From Luethyella okanaganae (GTDB taxonomy: Bacteria > Actinomycetota > Actinomycetes > Actinomycetales > Microbacteriaceae), in the NCBI RefSeq assembly GCF_042660285.1, contig NZ_JBHSTP010000003.1, forward strand, positions 186,001-250,000: DNA of 64,000 nucleotides, given 5' to 3'. Position 1 is the first letter of the stretch; every line of letters begins with the position of its first letter. The position numbers and the translations under genes are program-made. Below the pieces are notes generated by a model that ran no database searches, was not told where the DNA came from, and saw only the letters and a program-made list of their open reading frames with translations. Positions 51,033-60,599 of the stretch are shown piece after piece.

Positions 51033-51905
51033 GTGGAGCTCGCTAAGAAGGTGCTTGTCACGGGTGCCAGTGGATACATCGGTCGGCACGTCGTGAGAGC
51101 GCTGCTCGACCGCGGCGCAGAGGTCATCGCGATCGACCGTGAGACGAGCTCGGCTCGACGGGCGATCGATGCGCGTGCTCAGCTCGTATCCGCGGATGTC
51201 TTCGCCTTCTCCGACGAGGACTTCGAGGCGCTCGGTTCCCCCGACGCATGTATCCACCTGGCATGGGAGGCCGGCTTCACACATGCATCGCCTACGCACA
51301 TGCTGAGGTTGTCCGACCACTACCGATTCCTCAGCGGCCTCGTCGACCGGGGTATCCGCAGGCTCGCGGTCGTCGGCACCATGCACGAGGTGGGTTATCA
51401 CGAGGGACGGGTCGACGCCGACACACCGACGAATCCGCTTTCGCAGTACGGTGTGGCCAAGGATGCACTCCGCAAAGCACTCGCTGCGGATTTCGAGGGC
51501 ACTGATGTCGTGTTCCAATGGCTACGGTGTTTCTACGTCATCGGTGACGAGGAGAACAGTAAGTCCGTGTTCTCTCGGATCGCCGCGGCCGCTCGCCAGG
51601 GGCAGACGACGTTCCCGTTCACGACCGGAACCCGGAAGTTCGACTTCATCCATGTGGAGGAGCTCGGCCGTCAGATCGCTGCGGCCGCTTCGCAGGACGA
51701 AGTCCGCGGTGTGATCCATTGCGGTTCCGGCACTTCCACCGAATTGCGCCACATGGTCGATCGTTTCATTGCAGAGCGCGGGTTCAACATCGAGTTGCTG
51801 TACGGAGCATTCCCGGATCGGCAGTATGACTCCCCGGCCATCTGGGCGGACACGACGGCGATCCATTACATCATGAGCCGAATCGAAGCAGGGGTCACGA
51901 GTTGA
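51033..51905 (+). CDS. NAD-dependent epimerase/dehydratase
   Basis: 290 aa from GTG 51033, with AAGGGG 9 nt upstream; the ATG at 51024 abuts that site. SDR-type Rossmann fold: VLVTGASGYIGRHVVRALLD with the GxxGxxG motif, YGVAKDALRKAL in the Tyr-x-x-x-Lys position (Y then VAK), and IHCGSGTSTELRHMV. Probably makes or modifies a nucleotide sugar for the adjacent glycan genes. Its stop overlaps the TTG start of the next gene. Confidence 0.88.
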   Translation: MELAKKVLVTGASGYIGRHVVRALLDRGAEVIAIDRETSSARRAIDARAQLVSADVFAFSDEDFEALGSPDACIHLAWEAGFTHASPTHMLRLSDHYRFLSGLVDRGIRRLAVVGTMHEVGYHEGRVDADTPTNPLSQYGVAKDALRKALAADFEGTDVVFQWLRCFYVIGDEENSKSVFSRIAAAARQGQTTFPFTTGTRKFDFIHVEELGRQIAAAASQDEVRGVIHCGSGTSTELRHMVDRFIAERGFNIELLYGAFPDRQYDSPAIWADTTAIHYIMSRIEAGVTS

Positions 51906-54034
51906 TTCTCGGTCTGGCAGGGCGGGTGCGCCGGCTCGGTGTCTATTTCTTCTACGATCCGGCCGGCGTGGTCGACGAATACGTCATCCACTTCCTCCAG
52001 GCGATGAATGCAGACTTCACAGAGCTCATCGTCGTGGTGAACGGGCGGTTGAGCGCCGAGGGGCGAGACGCGTTCTCGCGGCTCGAGAAGGTCACCGTCA
52101 TCGTTCGGCCGAATTCGGGCTTCGATGTCTGGGCCTACAAGACCGCCATCGACCACGTCGGATGGGGGAGACTCTCGGACTTCGACGAAATGGTGATGAT
52201 GAACTTCACCATTGTGGGACCTGTCAACTCCTTCGCAGACATGTTCGAGGAGATGAACTCCCGGGACATCGACTTCTGGGGCATCACGGTGCACAACGGC
52301 GCGAGCTTCGACCCATGGGGAACGCTCGATGTCTGTGAGGTGCCCCCGCACCTCCAATCGCATTTCATCGCGGTGCGCCGTTCGCTGTTCGAAGGGGAGG
52401 AGTTCCGGCGCTACTGGGACGACATGGGGCCGATCTTGTCCTACGTCGACGCGGTGTCGAAGCACGAGGCGTTCTTCACTGAGCGATTCGCGAACGCTGG
52501 ATACCGATGGGAGAGCTACGTCGATACGCGTGACTCCCTCGGCTTATCGCACTATCCGCTCTTCAACGATCCGGTCGATCTCATCGAGAACCGAAGATGC
52601 CCGGTCTTCAAACGGAAGATGTTCTTCATCGACGCGGGCGCCTATCTCGACGAGAACTCGAACTACGTGGCTCGAGCCTTGCTCGACTACCTCGAGTCCA
52701 GCGGACGCTACGACGTTCAGATGCTGATGCGACACCTCATCCGCTCGGCGAACCAGCACGATCTTCGCATCGCCCTCAATCTCCATGAGATCCCAGACGG
52801 TGTCGTCGCGGCCAATGATGCGGCCACGGCCGCGGTCATCGTTCTTGGCGCTGATGACCATCCGCTCCTCAGCGTGATCCGGAGTATGCGCGTCCCCATC
52901 GATGTGCTCACCGTCGGTGACGGGCATCGTGATCCGCTCCTCCGGGCGGTCGAGCTCAGCGCACCGTACGAACTGGTGTGTGTCGTCGACGCGACGGTCG
53001 TCGACGACGCGTTTCCGGTCACAGTCGGGGCGGCTGCGGCCGAGGAGGCTCTGGATATGGTGCTCGGCTCCGCCGAGCAGATCGAAAGCATCATCGGATT
53101 CTTTGGTTCCCGACCGGAGACGGGCATGCTGAGTCCTCTTCCTCCGCAGCACGGCTGGTACTACGGTGCAATCGGCCACGGCTGGAGCGAAGACTTCGCC
53201 GCTGTCACCGAAGTGCTCGACGCGCTCGGGTCGACGGTTCCTGTCTCTGCCGCGAAGGCGCCGACAGCGCCGACGCTCGGCGCATTCTGGGCTCGGCCCG
53301 CAGCTCTGGCCGTCCTCGGCAATCTGCCGGACGATGTCCGCGTGAGCGTCTCCAGACTGGGTACGCGTGCCCAGCGCCGACTCCTGCCGCTCGTTGTTCA
53401 GCACAGCGGTTTTTTGCCGCGCTTCGTCGCGACACCAGCGCGCGCGCGCAACCACCTCACAAATGCGATGCACTACATCGGGGAGCTGAATCGCGAGTTC
53501 GGCGCGGGAGAGGGCGAACGATTCTCGACGTTCGTGCACCGCCTGTCGTCGATCAGTTTTCTCGCCCAGTACGTCGACGCGCCTGCCTTGTTCGCGATGG
53601 GAGTGTACTGGGACCGCGGTCGCGGTTTCTCGGAGGCGGACAAGACGATCATCCCCTACGCCGACAGGGGTGCTTCGCAGCGCGACGTCCGGATCGATCT
53701 CGATGTGCCCGACGATGTGATCGCGGTTCGGCTAGACCCCGTCGAGGGGATGGCATGCGCGTGCGGTGAGGTGTTGGTCGACGGTGATACGGTCTTCACC
53801 GTGCGGGCGGAGAACGCGAGCCGGATCGGCGAGTTGGATGTCTTCGTCGACGGCGATCCGCGCTTCATCGTCGAGGGTCCGGCTATGGGTGGGAGCCGTC
53901 TCTCCGTCGTCTTCCGCGAGATCCATTTTCTCCTTGGGGAGAAGGTAGTCCTCGAATCTCTGCTGAGTCTTGCAGAGCCTCCGTCGATCCGACGGCTGCT
54001 CGCTGAGCGGCTGCGCCGTCTTCGGCGTCGCTGA
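51902..54034 (+). CDS. RgpF-like (rhamnan synthesis F family) protein
   Basis: 710 aa, starting at TTG 51902 in a TTGA overlap with the epimerase stop. Residues about 1-270 match the RgpF family: LGVYFFYDPAGVVDEYVIHFL, VNGRLSAEGRDAF, RPNSGFDVWAYKTAI and WGITVHNGAS, ending in DPVDLIENRRCPVFKRKMFF. A second part (about 300-560) resembles the tail of long RgpF proteins, and the last ~130 residues form a beta-rich domain. Such proteins assemble rhamnose-rich or other wall polysaccharides in Gram-positives. Confidence 0.85.
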   Translation: MILGLAGRVRRLGVYFFYDPAGVVDEYVIHFLQAMNADFTELIVVVNGRLSAEGRDAFSRLEKVTVIVRPNSGFDVWAYKTAIDHVGWGRLSDFDEMVMMNFTIVGPVNSFADMFEEMNSRDIDFWGITVHNGASFDPWGTLDVCEVPPHLQSHFIAVRRSLFEGEEFRRYWDDMGPILSYVDAVSKHEAFFTERFANAGYRWESYVDTRDSLGLSHYPLFNDPVDLIENRRCPVFKRKMFFIDAGAYLDENSNYVARALLDYLESSGRYDVQMLMRHLIRSANQHDLRIALNLHEIPDGVVAANDAATAAVIVLGADDHPLLSVIRSMRVPIDVLTVGDGHRDPLLRAVELSAPYELVCVVDATVVDDAFPVTVGAAAAEEALDMVLGSAEQIESIIGFFGSRPETGMLSPLPPQHGWYYGAIGHGWSEDFAAVTEVLDALGSTVPVSAAKAPTAPTLGAFWARPAALAVLGNLPDDVRVSVSRLGTRAQRRLLPLVVQHSGFLPRFVATPARARNHLTNAMHYIGELNREFGAGEGERFSTFVHRLSSISFLAQYVDAPALFAMGVYWDRGRGFSEADKTIIPYADRGASQRDVRIDLDVPDDVIAVRLDPVEGMACACGEVLVDGDTVFTVRAENASRIGELDVFVDGDPRFIVEGPAMGGSRLSVVFREIHFLLGEKVVLESLLSLAEPPSIRRLLAERLRRLRRR

Positions 54035-54158
54035 ACAACCGGCGGACACGGGGCGACGGGAGGCGTGGAAGGAGCCTTGCGCCACCCGACGCGGAAACAG
54101 GAGTGAAACGCGGCTTGGGTAGAGTGGACGGACAGCCCCAATCCTCAGGAGTCCAACC

Positions 54159-54689
54159 ATGGTTGACGTTCGGCGGGTCAAGCTTCCAGGAGTCGGTGTG
54201 TTGCACACCTTCGTCACCGATGACGGTGGCAAAGTCGGCGTCATCGCCCACCGCTCCGGGCACAGCGACCTCATCACCTTCTCAGACGACGAGGACGGTC
54301 CCGACTCGAACAAGGTCTCGCTGCGACTCAGCGAGGATGAGGCACATACTCTGGCCGAGCTCCTCGGCGGCACCCAGATCACCGAGTCGCTCACTGCGCT
54401 CGACCAGATCCCCGGACTCAGCATCGACTGGTTCACCGTCGACTACGACGATCATATCGCCGGCCAACCGCTTGGCAACCCCGCCGACCGCGGCATCGCA
54501 GGCCTCACGGTCGTCGCCGTCGTGCGCGGGGAATCCGCGAACCCCGCCCCGGCCGCCGACTTCAAGGTGTTCCCAGGAGACACACTCGTCGTCGCCGGCA
54601 CGCCTGAGAAGGTCGCGAAAGCGTTCGCGTTCTTCCGCACGGGCGAGCTCAAGGCGAAGGCCGCCATCGACGCTCCGCCGGGAGGCTAG
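54159..54689 (+). CDS. KhtT-type RCK regulatory subunit of a cation/proton antiporter
   Basis: 176 aa. N-terminal KhtT-like region (KLPGVGVLHTFVTDDGGKVGVIAH) and a C-terminal TrkA_C/RCK domain at about 95-165 (VVAVVRGESANPAPAADFKV, FPGDTLVVAGTPEKV). Soluble gating subunit for the antiporter encoded 4 nt downstream. TAGAGT (54120-54125) upstream may be a -10 box. Confidence 0.88.
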   Translation: MVDVRRVKLPGVGVLHTFVTDDGGKVGVIAHRSGHSDLITFSDDEDGPDSNKVSLRLSEDEAHTLAELLGGTQITESLTALDQIPGLSIDWFTVDYDDHIAGQPLGNPADRGIAGLTVVAVVRGESANPAPAADFKVFPGDTLVVAGTPEKVAKAFAFFRTGELKAKAAIDAPPGG

Positions 54690-54692
54690 GGC

Positions 54693-56060
54693 ATGCACCT
54701 CGGCGAAGACCTCATCGTTCTCGGACTGCTCCTGATCGTCGCCTACGTGCTCGGGCGTCTCGGCAAGTCGATCGGCCTTCCATCCATCCCGATCTACATG
54801 ATCGTCGGACTGCTCGCGAGTCCGTACACCGGATGGTTCCCGCTCAACTTCGAGAACGGCTACATCGAACTCATCGCCATCTTCGGCCTCATCCTGCTGC
54901 TGTTCAACCTAGGGCTCGAGTTCGACCAGGACGAGTTCTTCAGCAACGCGGGCAAGCTCCTCATCTCGGGCGGCTCCTACATCATCGTGAACATGGGGGT
55001 CGGCTTCGCCTTCGGTTTCATGGTCGGCTGGGGCACGCGCGAGGCGCTCATCATCGCGGGCATGACCGCGACCTCATCGAGCGCCATCGTCACCAAACTT
55101 CTCATCGAGCTCAACCGACTCGCCAACCGCGAGACGCCGATGATCCTGGGCGTGACGGTCGTCGAAGACATCTTCATCGCGATCTACCTCGCCATCGTCT
55201 CCGTCGTGTTGAGCGGCGAGACCGACTTCTGGCCCGTCGTCGGCAAGCTCGCGATCGCCTTCGCCTTCCTCATCGTCATGTTCTCCGTCGCGCGCTGGGG
55301 CGGGCGTTTCGTGTCGCGCATCTTCCGCACGAAGGACGACGAGCTCTTCACCATCCTGTTCTTCGGGCTCGCTGTGCTCTTCGGCGGCATCGGTGAGATC
55401 CTCGGCGTGACGGACGCCATCGGGGCATTCCTCATCGGACTCGTGCTCGGTGCCACACGCTACCGCAACAAGATCGAGCACATCGCCCTCCCGCTGCGCG
55501 ACGTCTTCGGCGCGTTCTTCTTCCTCAACTTCGGGCTCGCCCTCGACCCGGCGCAGTTTCCGGGGGTCATCGTCCCCGTCGTGCTCGCCGTCGCGATGAC
55601 CCTCGTGCTGAACATCATCGCGGGACAGTTCGTGGCCTGGCTGAACGGGTTCGGCCCGCAGGCCGGCATCAACGCGACGGCTATCCTGCAGAACCGCGGC
55701 GAGTTCGCGTTGATCCTCGCGACCCTGTCGCTCAGCGCCGGCCTCGATCCGCGCATCCAGCCGTTCGCGGGACTCTATGTGCTCGTGATGGCGGTGATCG
55801 GACCGATCCTGGCAGCCAATTCCGAGAAGATCGGCGCGGTCATCCTGCGCACCCCTTCGAAGAAGCGGGCGCTCAGGAAACCGCATGCCCCCATGCTGGC
55901 CGAGGAGATCGCGCTCGTCGAGGCCGCGACGGCCGAGTTCGACAGCCCACAGAAGGCTGGCGGCCAGGATGCGGAGACCCAGCGTGCCGTTGATCGTGTC
56001 GTGGAGCGGGCGCAGGCCGCGAAAGACGACGGTGCAGAAGAAAAGCAAGACGTCGAGTAA
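54693..56060 (+). CDS. CPA2-type cation/proton antiporter (KhtU-like)
   Basis: 455 aa with about 12 membrane helices and a charged cytosolic tail. Family features: LGRLGKSIGLPSIPIYMIVGLL, NLGLEFDQDEF and the MTATSSSAIVTKLLIEL and AIGAFLIGLVLGATRYR segments. Exchanges K+ (or another cation) for H+; pairs with KhtT. 3 nt separate it from SURF1. Confidence 0.92.
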   Translation: MHLGEDLIVLGLLLIVAYVLGRLGKSIGLPSIPIYMIVGLLASPYTGWFPLNFENGYIELIAIFGLILLLFNLGLEFDQDEFFSNAGKLLISGGSYIIVNMGVGFAFGFMVGWGTREALIIAGMTATSSSAIVTKLLIELNRLANRETPMILGVTVVEDIFIAIYLAIVSVVLSGETDFWPVVGKLAIAFAFLIVMFSVARWGGRFVSRIFRTKDDELFTILFFGLAVLFGGIGEILGVTDAIGAFLIGLVLGATRYRNKIEHIALPLRDVFGAFFFLNFGLALDPAQFPGVIVPVVLAVAMTLVLNIIAGQFVAWLNGFGPQAGINATAILQNRGEFALILATLSLSAGLDPRIQPFAGLYVLVMAVIGPILAANSEKIGAVILRTPSKKRALRKPHAPMLAEEIALVEAATAEFDSPQKAGGQDAETQRAVDRVVERAQAAKDDGAEEKQDVE

Positions 56061-56063
56061 GCC

Positions 56064-56879
56064 ATGCTCCAGGTCATGCTGCGCCCCCGATGGGTGCTCG
56101 CGCTTCTGCTCGCGCTCGCCGTCGCTGCCGGATTCGCCCTGCTCGGGCAGTGGCAGCTCGAACGTGCCATCGAATCCGGTCAGGTGGAGGAACGCACGAC
56201 CGAGGTCGTGCAGCCGCTTCGCGAAACGGCGCAACCCGACGAACCGATCCGGCAGGTGGCGACGGGGCAACGCGTCTCGGTCGAAGGCCGCTGGGTTCCC
56301 GGCGACGAGCAGATCGTAGCGGGACGACTCAACGGCGGAGAGCCCGGCTATTGGGTCGTGAGTCACCTGGCCGTGGCGGAGCGAGGAGAGCCCGGACTCG
56401 CCGTGGCCCGAGGGTGGGTCGCCGACGAAGCGGCTGCGCAGGCTGTTGTCGAGCGGCTCGCACGGTCGACGGATGCGGCGAGCCTCACGGTCGATGGCCG
56501 CTTGTTGCCGAGCGAGGCGCCCGAGGTGCCCGCGGAAGGAGCCGACCCGAACGAGATGACCACCGTCGCCGTGGCCGCGCTCATCAACCTGTGGGCGGAC
56601 TTCGACGAGCACTCCGTGTACTCGGCCTATCTCGTGGCGAGCGATCCGCCGAACGGTCTCGTCGCGATCGACTCCCCGGCGCCCGAGTCGCAGGTGACGC
56701 TCAACTGGCTGAACGTCTTCTACGCCGCCGAGTGGGTGATCTTCGCGGGCTTCGCAGTGTTCCTCTGGTACCGCCTCGTCAAGGACGCGTGGGAGCGCGA
56801 GCAGGAGGAGCTTGCCGATGGGCCCGGCGGGTTCGGGGCAGGGCAGCCGGGTGGCACGCACGACCGGCAGTTCGGTTAG
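56064..56879 (+). CDS. SURF1 family cytochrome oxidase biogenesis protein
   Basis: 271 aa. Two terminal membrane helices (LLLALAVAAGFALLGQWQLER at the start, WVIFAGFAVFLWYRLV near 235-252) with an external domain between them (GRWVPGDEQIVAGRLNGGEP, PGLAVARGWV). SURF1 proteins assist heme-copper oxidase assembly. The Gly-rich tail is variable. Confidence 0.92.
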   Translation: MLQVMLRPRWVLALLLALAVAAGFALLGQWQLERAIESGQVEERTTEVVQPLRETAQPDEPIRQVATGQRVSVEGRWVPGDEQIVAGRLNGGEPGYWVVSHLAVAERGEPGLAVARGWVADEAAAQAVVERLARSTDAASLTVDGRLLPSEAPEVPAEGADPNEMTTVAVAALINLWADFDEHSVYSAYLVASDPPNGLVAIDSPAPESQVTLNWLNVFYAAEWVIFAGFAVFLWYRLVKDAWEREQEELADGPGGFGAGQPGGTHDRQFG

Positions 56880-56963
56880 CCTGCTCGATTCCTGCGATCC
56901 GATCCGCCTGAAGGCTCGTGCCCGCCGGCAATCCGGACCGGACGCGCACCGTAGACTGGGATC

Positions 56964-57413
56964 ATGCCGCTCGAACCGAGAACCGCCGACTTTCCGCGCA
57001 TCCGGGGGGCGGTGACGTTCTACCAGGTCGCATCCGTCATCACGGGCGTGCTTTTGCTCTTGCTCTGCGCCGAGATGCTCCTCAAATACGCAGGCGGGCT
57101 GGAGCTCGAACTCGGTGGAACGCGGGGGTTCCTCGCATTCGTGCCGGCCGGCACGGTGGCCGCCGTCAACCTCAGCACCGGCATCCTCATCGTGCACGGC
57201 TGGTTCTACGTCGTCTATCTCTTCTCGGACTTTCGGCTGTGGAGCCTGATGCGCTGGCCGTTCGGCAGGTTCCTGCTCATCGCGCTCGGCGGCATCGTCC
57301 CCTTCCTCTCCTTCTTCCTCGAGGTGCGCATCACCCGCGAAGTGAAGGACTATCTGGCGGATCGTGAGGCCGTCGCCGCATCCGAAACCGACCCAGTGGA
57401 GGCACACCGGTGA
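56964..57413 (+). CDS. DUF3817 domain membrane protein
   Basis: 149 aa, four membrane segments (YQVASVITGVLLLLLCAEM, then ILIVHGWFYVVYLFSDF and the last before ITREVKDYL). Actinobacterial DUF3817 genes commonly precede guaA, as here. TAGACT (56952-56957) is 6 nt before the ATG, a leaderless pattern. Overlaps guaA by 4 nt (GTGA). Confidence 0.88.
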   Translation: MPLEPRTADFPRIRGAVTFYQVASVITGVLLLLLCAEMLLKYAGGLELELGGTRGFLAFVPAGTVAAVNLSTGILIVHGWFYVVYLFSDFRLWSLMRWPFGRFLLIALGGIVPFLSFFLEVRITREVKDYLADREAVAASETDPVEAHR

Positions 57414-58990
57414 GCGAGCAGCAGACCGCGCAGCAGCCCGTTCTCGTCGTCGACTTCGGCGCGCAGTACGCGCAGCTGATCGCCCGACGGGTGCGCGAGG
57501 CATCCGTCTATTCCGAGATCGTGCCGCACTCGATCACGGCGGCGGAGGTGGCCGAGAGGAATCCCGCCGGCATCGTTCTGAGCGGTGGCCCGAGCTCGGT
57601 ATACGAGGAGGGCGCTCCCCGGTTCGACCCGGCGATCTTCGAGCTCGGCATCCCCGTGCTCGGCATCTGCTACGGCTTCCAGGTCATGGCGACGGCACTC
57701 GGCGGCGAGGTCGCGCACACCGGTCTGCGCGAGTACGGGGCCACGGCGGCTACCGTCACCGACGGCTCCAACGCTCTGCTCGCCGGTCAGCCGGCCGAAC
57801 AGACCGTGTGGATGAGCCATGGCGACTCGGTCGCGAAGGCGCCGGAGGGTTTCGAGGTGCTGGCCTCCACGAGCTCGACCCCGGTCGCCGCGTTCGCCGA
57901 CGACGCCCGCAGGCTCTACGGCGTGCAGTGGCATCCCGAGGTCAAGCACTCGGAGCAGGGACAGCGTGTGCTCGAGAACTTCCTGCATCGCGCTGCGGGC
58001 ATCCCCGCGGACTGGAACAGCGGCAACGTGATCGCCGAGCAGGTTGAGCGCATCCGCGCCCAGGTCGGCGGAGGCAAGGTGCTCTGCGCCCTCTCCGGCG
58101 GCGTCGACTCGGCCGTAGCCGCGGCGCTCGTGCACGAGGCCGTCGGCGATCAGCTCGTCTGCGTCTTCGTCGACCACGGCCTGCTTCGCCAGGACGAACG
58201 CCGACAGGTCGAAGAGGACTATGTCACGGCGACGGGCGTCCGCCTGGTCACGGTCGACGCCCGCGAGCAGTTCTTGAGCGCTCTCGCCGGGGTCACCGAC
58301 CCCGAGGAGAAGCGCAAGATCATCGGTCGCGAGTTCATCCGCACCTTCGAGCGTACCCAGGCCGGTCTCGTCGCGGAGTCCGCGGCCGATGGCGACCCCA
58401 TCCGCTTCCTCGTGCAGGGAACGCTCTATCCGGATGTCGTCGAGTCCGGCGGTGGATCGGGCACGGCCAACATCAAGAGTCACCACAACGTCGGCGGTCT
58501 CCCCGAAGACCTGCAGTTCGAGCTCGTCGAGCCGCTGCGAGCCTTGTTCAAAGACGAGGTGCGCGCGATCGGCGCCCAACTCGGTCTGCCGGCGGAGATC
58601 GTGCAGCGGCAACCTTTTCCGGGGCCTGGCCTCGGAATCCGCATCGTCGGCGAGGTCACCGGTGAACGCCTCGAACTGCTCCGTCAGGCCGACGCGATCG
58701 TGCGCGCCGAGCTGACGGCCGCCGGCCTCGACGGGCAGATCTGGCAGTGCCCGGTCGTGCTGCTCGCCGACGTGCGCTCGGTGGGCGTGCAGGGCGACGG
58801 CCGCACCTACGGGCATCCCATCGTGCTGCGGCCGGTCTCGTCGGAAGACGCCATGACGGCCGATTGGACCCGGTTGCCCTACGATCTGCTCGCGCGCATC
58901 TCGAACCGCATCACCAACGAGGTTTCCGGTGTCAACCGCGTCGTGCTCGACGTCACCTCGAAGCCGCCGGGCACCATCGAATGGGAGTAG
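57410..58990 (+). CDS. guaA: GMP synthase (glutamine-hydrolyzing)
   Basis: 526 aa from a GTG. N-terminal class I amidotransferase with C87 in VLGICYGFQ and the QWHPEV His; ATP-pyrophosphatase P-loop CALSGGVDSAV; and the dimerisation domain ending LDVTSKPPGTIEWE. Converts XMP to GMP, completing the pathway begun by guaB in this window. Confidence 0.98.
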   Translation: MSEQQTAQQPVLVVDFGAQYAQLIARRVREASVYSEIVPHSITAAEVAERNPAGIVLSGGPSSVYEEGAPRFDPAIFELGIPVLGICYGFQVMATALGGEVAHTGLREYGATAATVTDGSNALLAGQPAEQTVWMSHGDSVAKAPEGFEVLASTSSTPVAAFADDARRLYGVQWHPEVKHSEQGQRVLENFLHRAAGIPADWNSGNVIAEQVERIRAQVGGGKVLCALSGGVDSAVAAALVHEAVGDQLVCVFVDHGLLRQDERRQVEEDYVTATGVRLVTVDAREQFLSALAGVTDPEEKRKIIGREFIRTFERTQAGLVAESAADGDPIRFLVQGTLYPDVVESGGGSGTANIKSHHNVGGLPEDLQFELVEPLRALFKDEVRAIGAQLGLPAEIVQRQPFPGPGLGIRIVGEVTGERLELLRQADAIVRAELTAAGLDGQIWQCPVVLLADVRSVGVQGDGRTYGHPIVLRPVSSEDAMTADWTRLPYDLLARISNRITNEVSGVNRVVLDVTSKPPGTIEWE

Positions 58991-59102
58991 TCGCCATACG
59001 GCGCCTCCGCCCGCGGACCGGTCGCTGACGCGGACACGCGCCAGGGAACCCGAGGCTTGATGGTCTCTCCGCCGAGGGCGAACGGGTGCCAGGAGCGACG
59101 AA

Positions 59103-59124
59103 GGGCCGCTCCGAAGAACGGCCC
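59103..59124. terminator. Stem-loop between guaA and the Bax inhibitor-1 gene
   Basis: GGGCCG/CGGCCC arms (59103-59108 and 59119-59124) around a 10-nt loop in the 169-nt convergent spacer. No T-run. Confidence 0.4.
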
Positions 59125-59159
59125 GAGTCGTAAGAGGCTGTGATCGTAAAAGACCGCAG

Positions 59160-59972
59160 CTAGTCGCGCGCGATGGCGAACATGCGCAGGATCTCGAGGT
59201 ACAGCCAGATGACGGTGACCATGATGCCGAAGGCGCCGGACCAGCCGTACTTGCGCGGCACGCGGTTCTGCACGCCCTTCTGGATGAAGTCGAAGTCGAG
59301 CACGAGCGAATAGGCGGCCATGATCACGACGAGCACGCCGAGGATGAGGCCGAGCGGGATACCGAAGATCTCGAAGCTGCCGCGCAGGCCCCACGGATTG
59401 CCGCCTGCGCCGCCGAACAGCATGATGCCCACGTTGACGAGGGAGAACACCAGGTAGCCGACCATCGCGATGAGGAAGACCTTGGTCGCCTTCTTCGAGG
59501 CGCGGATCTTGCCGCTCGCGAAGAGCGCGAGGGTGACGCCGACCACGACGAGGGTCGCCAGCACAGCCTGAACGACGATGCCGGAGAACTGGGCCTCGTA
59601 GAACGCCGAGATCGCACCGACGAAGACGCCCTGCACTCCCGCGTAGGCGAGGATGAGCGCGGGGGACGGCTCCTTCTTGAAGATGTTGACCATGGCCAGG
59701 ACGAAGCCGACGAGGGCGGCGGCGACCCACAGCCATGGCGCCGTCGGGGCGGACACCCAGCCGATGGCAGCGCCGACCACGAGCAAGCCGAAGCTCACGG
59801 CGGTCTTCATGACCGTGTCTTCCACGGTCATGCGGTCGGTCTCGCTCGCGCTCGCCGATGGGCGGTTGTAGATGTCCTGCAGCTGCTCCACCGAGACGGC
59901 GTTCGCCGCAGCGGCGCCGCTCTGCGGGGTGAACGCGGGGTTGCGAGTGAAGGCGGGATTGTCGAGTGCCAT
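59160..59972 (-). CDS. Bax inhibitor-1/YccA family membrane protein
   Basis: 270 aa from the ATG at 59972 (GAGGAT upstream); an in-frame ATG at 60032 would add 20 unrelated residues. Cytosolic N-terminus with NPAFTRNPAF repeats, then seven membrane helices; YEAQFSGIVVQAVLATL and DFDFIQKGVQNRVPRKYGW are typical of the actinobacterial group. Function in bacteria is unsettled; some members leak calcium. Confidence 0.92.
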   Translation of the reverse strand: MALDNPAFTRNPAFTPQSGAAAANAVSVEQLQDIYNRPSASASETDRMTVEDTVMKTAVSFGLLVVGAAIGWVSAPTAPWLWVAAALVGFVLAMVNIFKKEPSPALILAYAGVQGVFVGAISAFYEAQFSGIVVQAVLATLVVVGVTLALFASGKIRASKKATKVFLIAMVGYLVFSLVNVGIMLFGGAGGNPWGLRGSFEIFGIPLGLILGVLVVIMAAYSLVLDFDFIQKGVQNRVPRKYGWSGAFGIMVTVIWLYLEILRMFAIARD

Positions 59973-60033
59973 GGGATCCTCTGGTCTCACGTGCGTGGTA
60001 GTGGGAACGCCGACGGGCGGCATCCCCTCCAAT

Positions 60034-60561
60034 CTAGCGGGTTTTGCCTGGGAAATGGCGGGAGATCGCCCGGGCCAGCCAGGCCGAGGACACCACGGCG
60101 GCAGCGCCGAGGGTGAACGAGATCATGTTCCACCGGTACTCGTGCGGGGACACCCTCAGAAGCAGGCCTGTAGCGATCGGCAGTGCTAGGGCGATCCAGG
60201 AGAGGAGCGGGCGGTGGCGCACCAGGAGCCAGGACGCGGCGAACACCGCGTAGAACACGGCGAATCCCGCGCCGCCGATCACGAGCCATGACGTGAACAG
60301 GCAGGGCAGGAGCACGAGAGCCCGCCGCCAGCCGGCTGCAGGCAGGGCGAGCCAGCCCACGGCCTGCAAGGCGGTTCCGGCGAGAAGAAAACCCAGGCTG
60401 AAGGTGCTCGTGAGCTGAACGGATGCGATGCCGAGCGCAACGCACACGAGGCCGGTCCACCAGCGTCCCCGGTAGCCGCCCCAGCGCAGCGGGAGCGACG
60501 AGGTCGGTTCGACGGGTACCGGCGGCCCCGACGGGGCGATCGGGTCGGTCCATGCGGTCAT
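60034..60561 (-). CDS. Hypothetical membrane protein
   Basis: 175 aa, unrecognised family. A Pro-rich N-terminus (about 25 residues) and four to five hydrophobic helices, with W-rich turns (GYRGRWWTGLV) and a basic C-terminus (RHFPGKTR). Its stop lies 61 nt upstream of the Bax inhibitor-1 start, so the two may be co-transcribed. Divergent from the phosphodiesterase gene. Confidence 0.75.
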   Translation of the reverse strand: MTAWTDPIAPSGPPVPVEPTSSLPLRWGGYRGRWWTGLVCVALGIASVQLTSTFSLGFLLAGTALQAVGWLALPAAGWRRALVLLPCLFTSWLVIGGAGFAVFYAVFAASWLLVRHRPLLSWIALALPIATGLLLRVSPHEYRWNMISFTLGAAAVVSSAWLARAISRHFPGKTR

Positions 60562-60599
60562 CGTCTCGATTGTGGCATCCCGGCGGCTAACCTGGGGGA

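Noticed and set aside
55074..57503. An 809-codon open frame on the minus strand opposite the antiporter, SURF1 and DUF3817 genes.
   Set aside because: High-GC antisense shadow: its sequence is Glu/Asp/Arg/His-rich without any domain, and the plus-strand genes are clear families.
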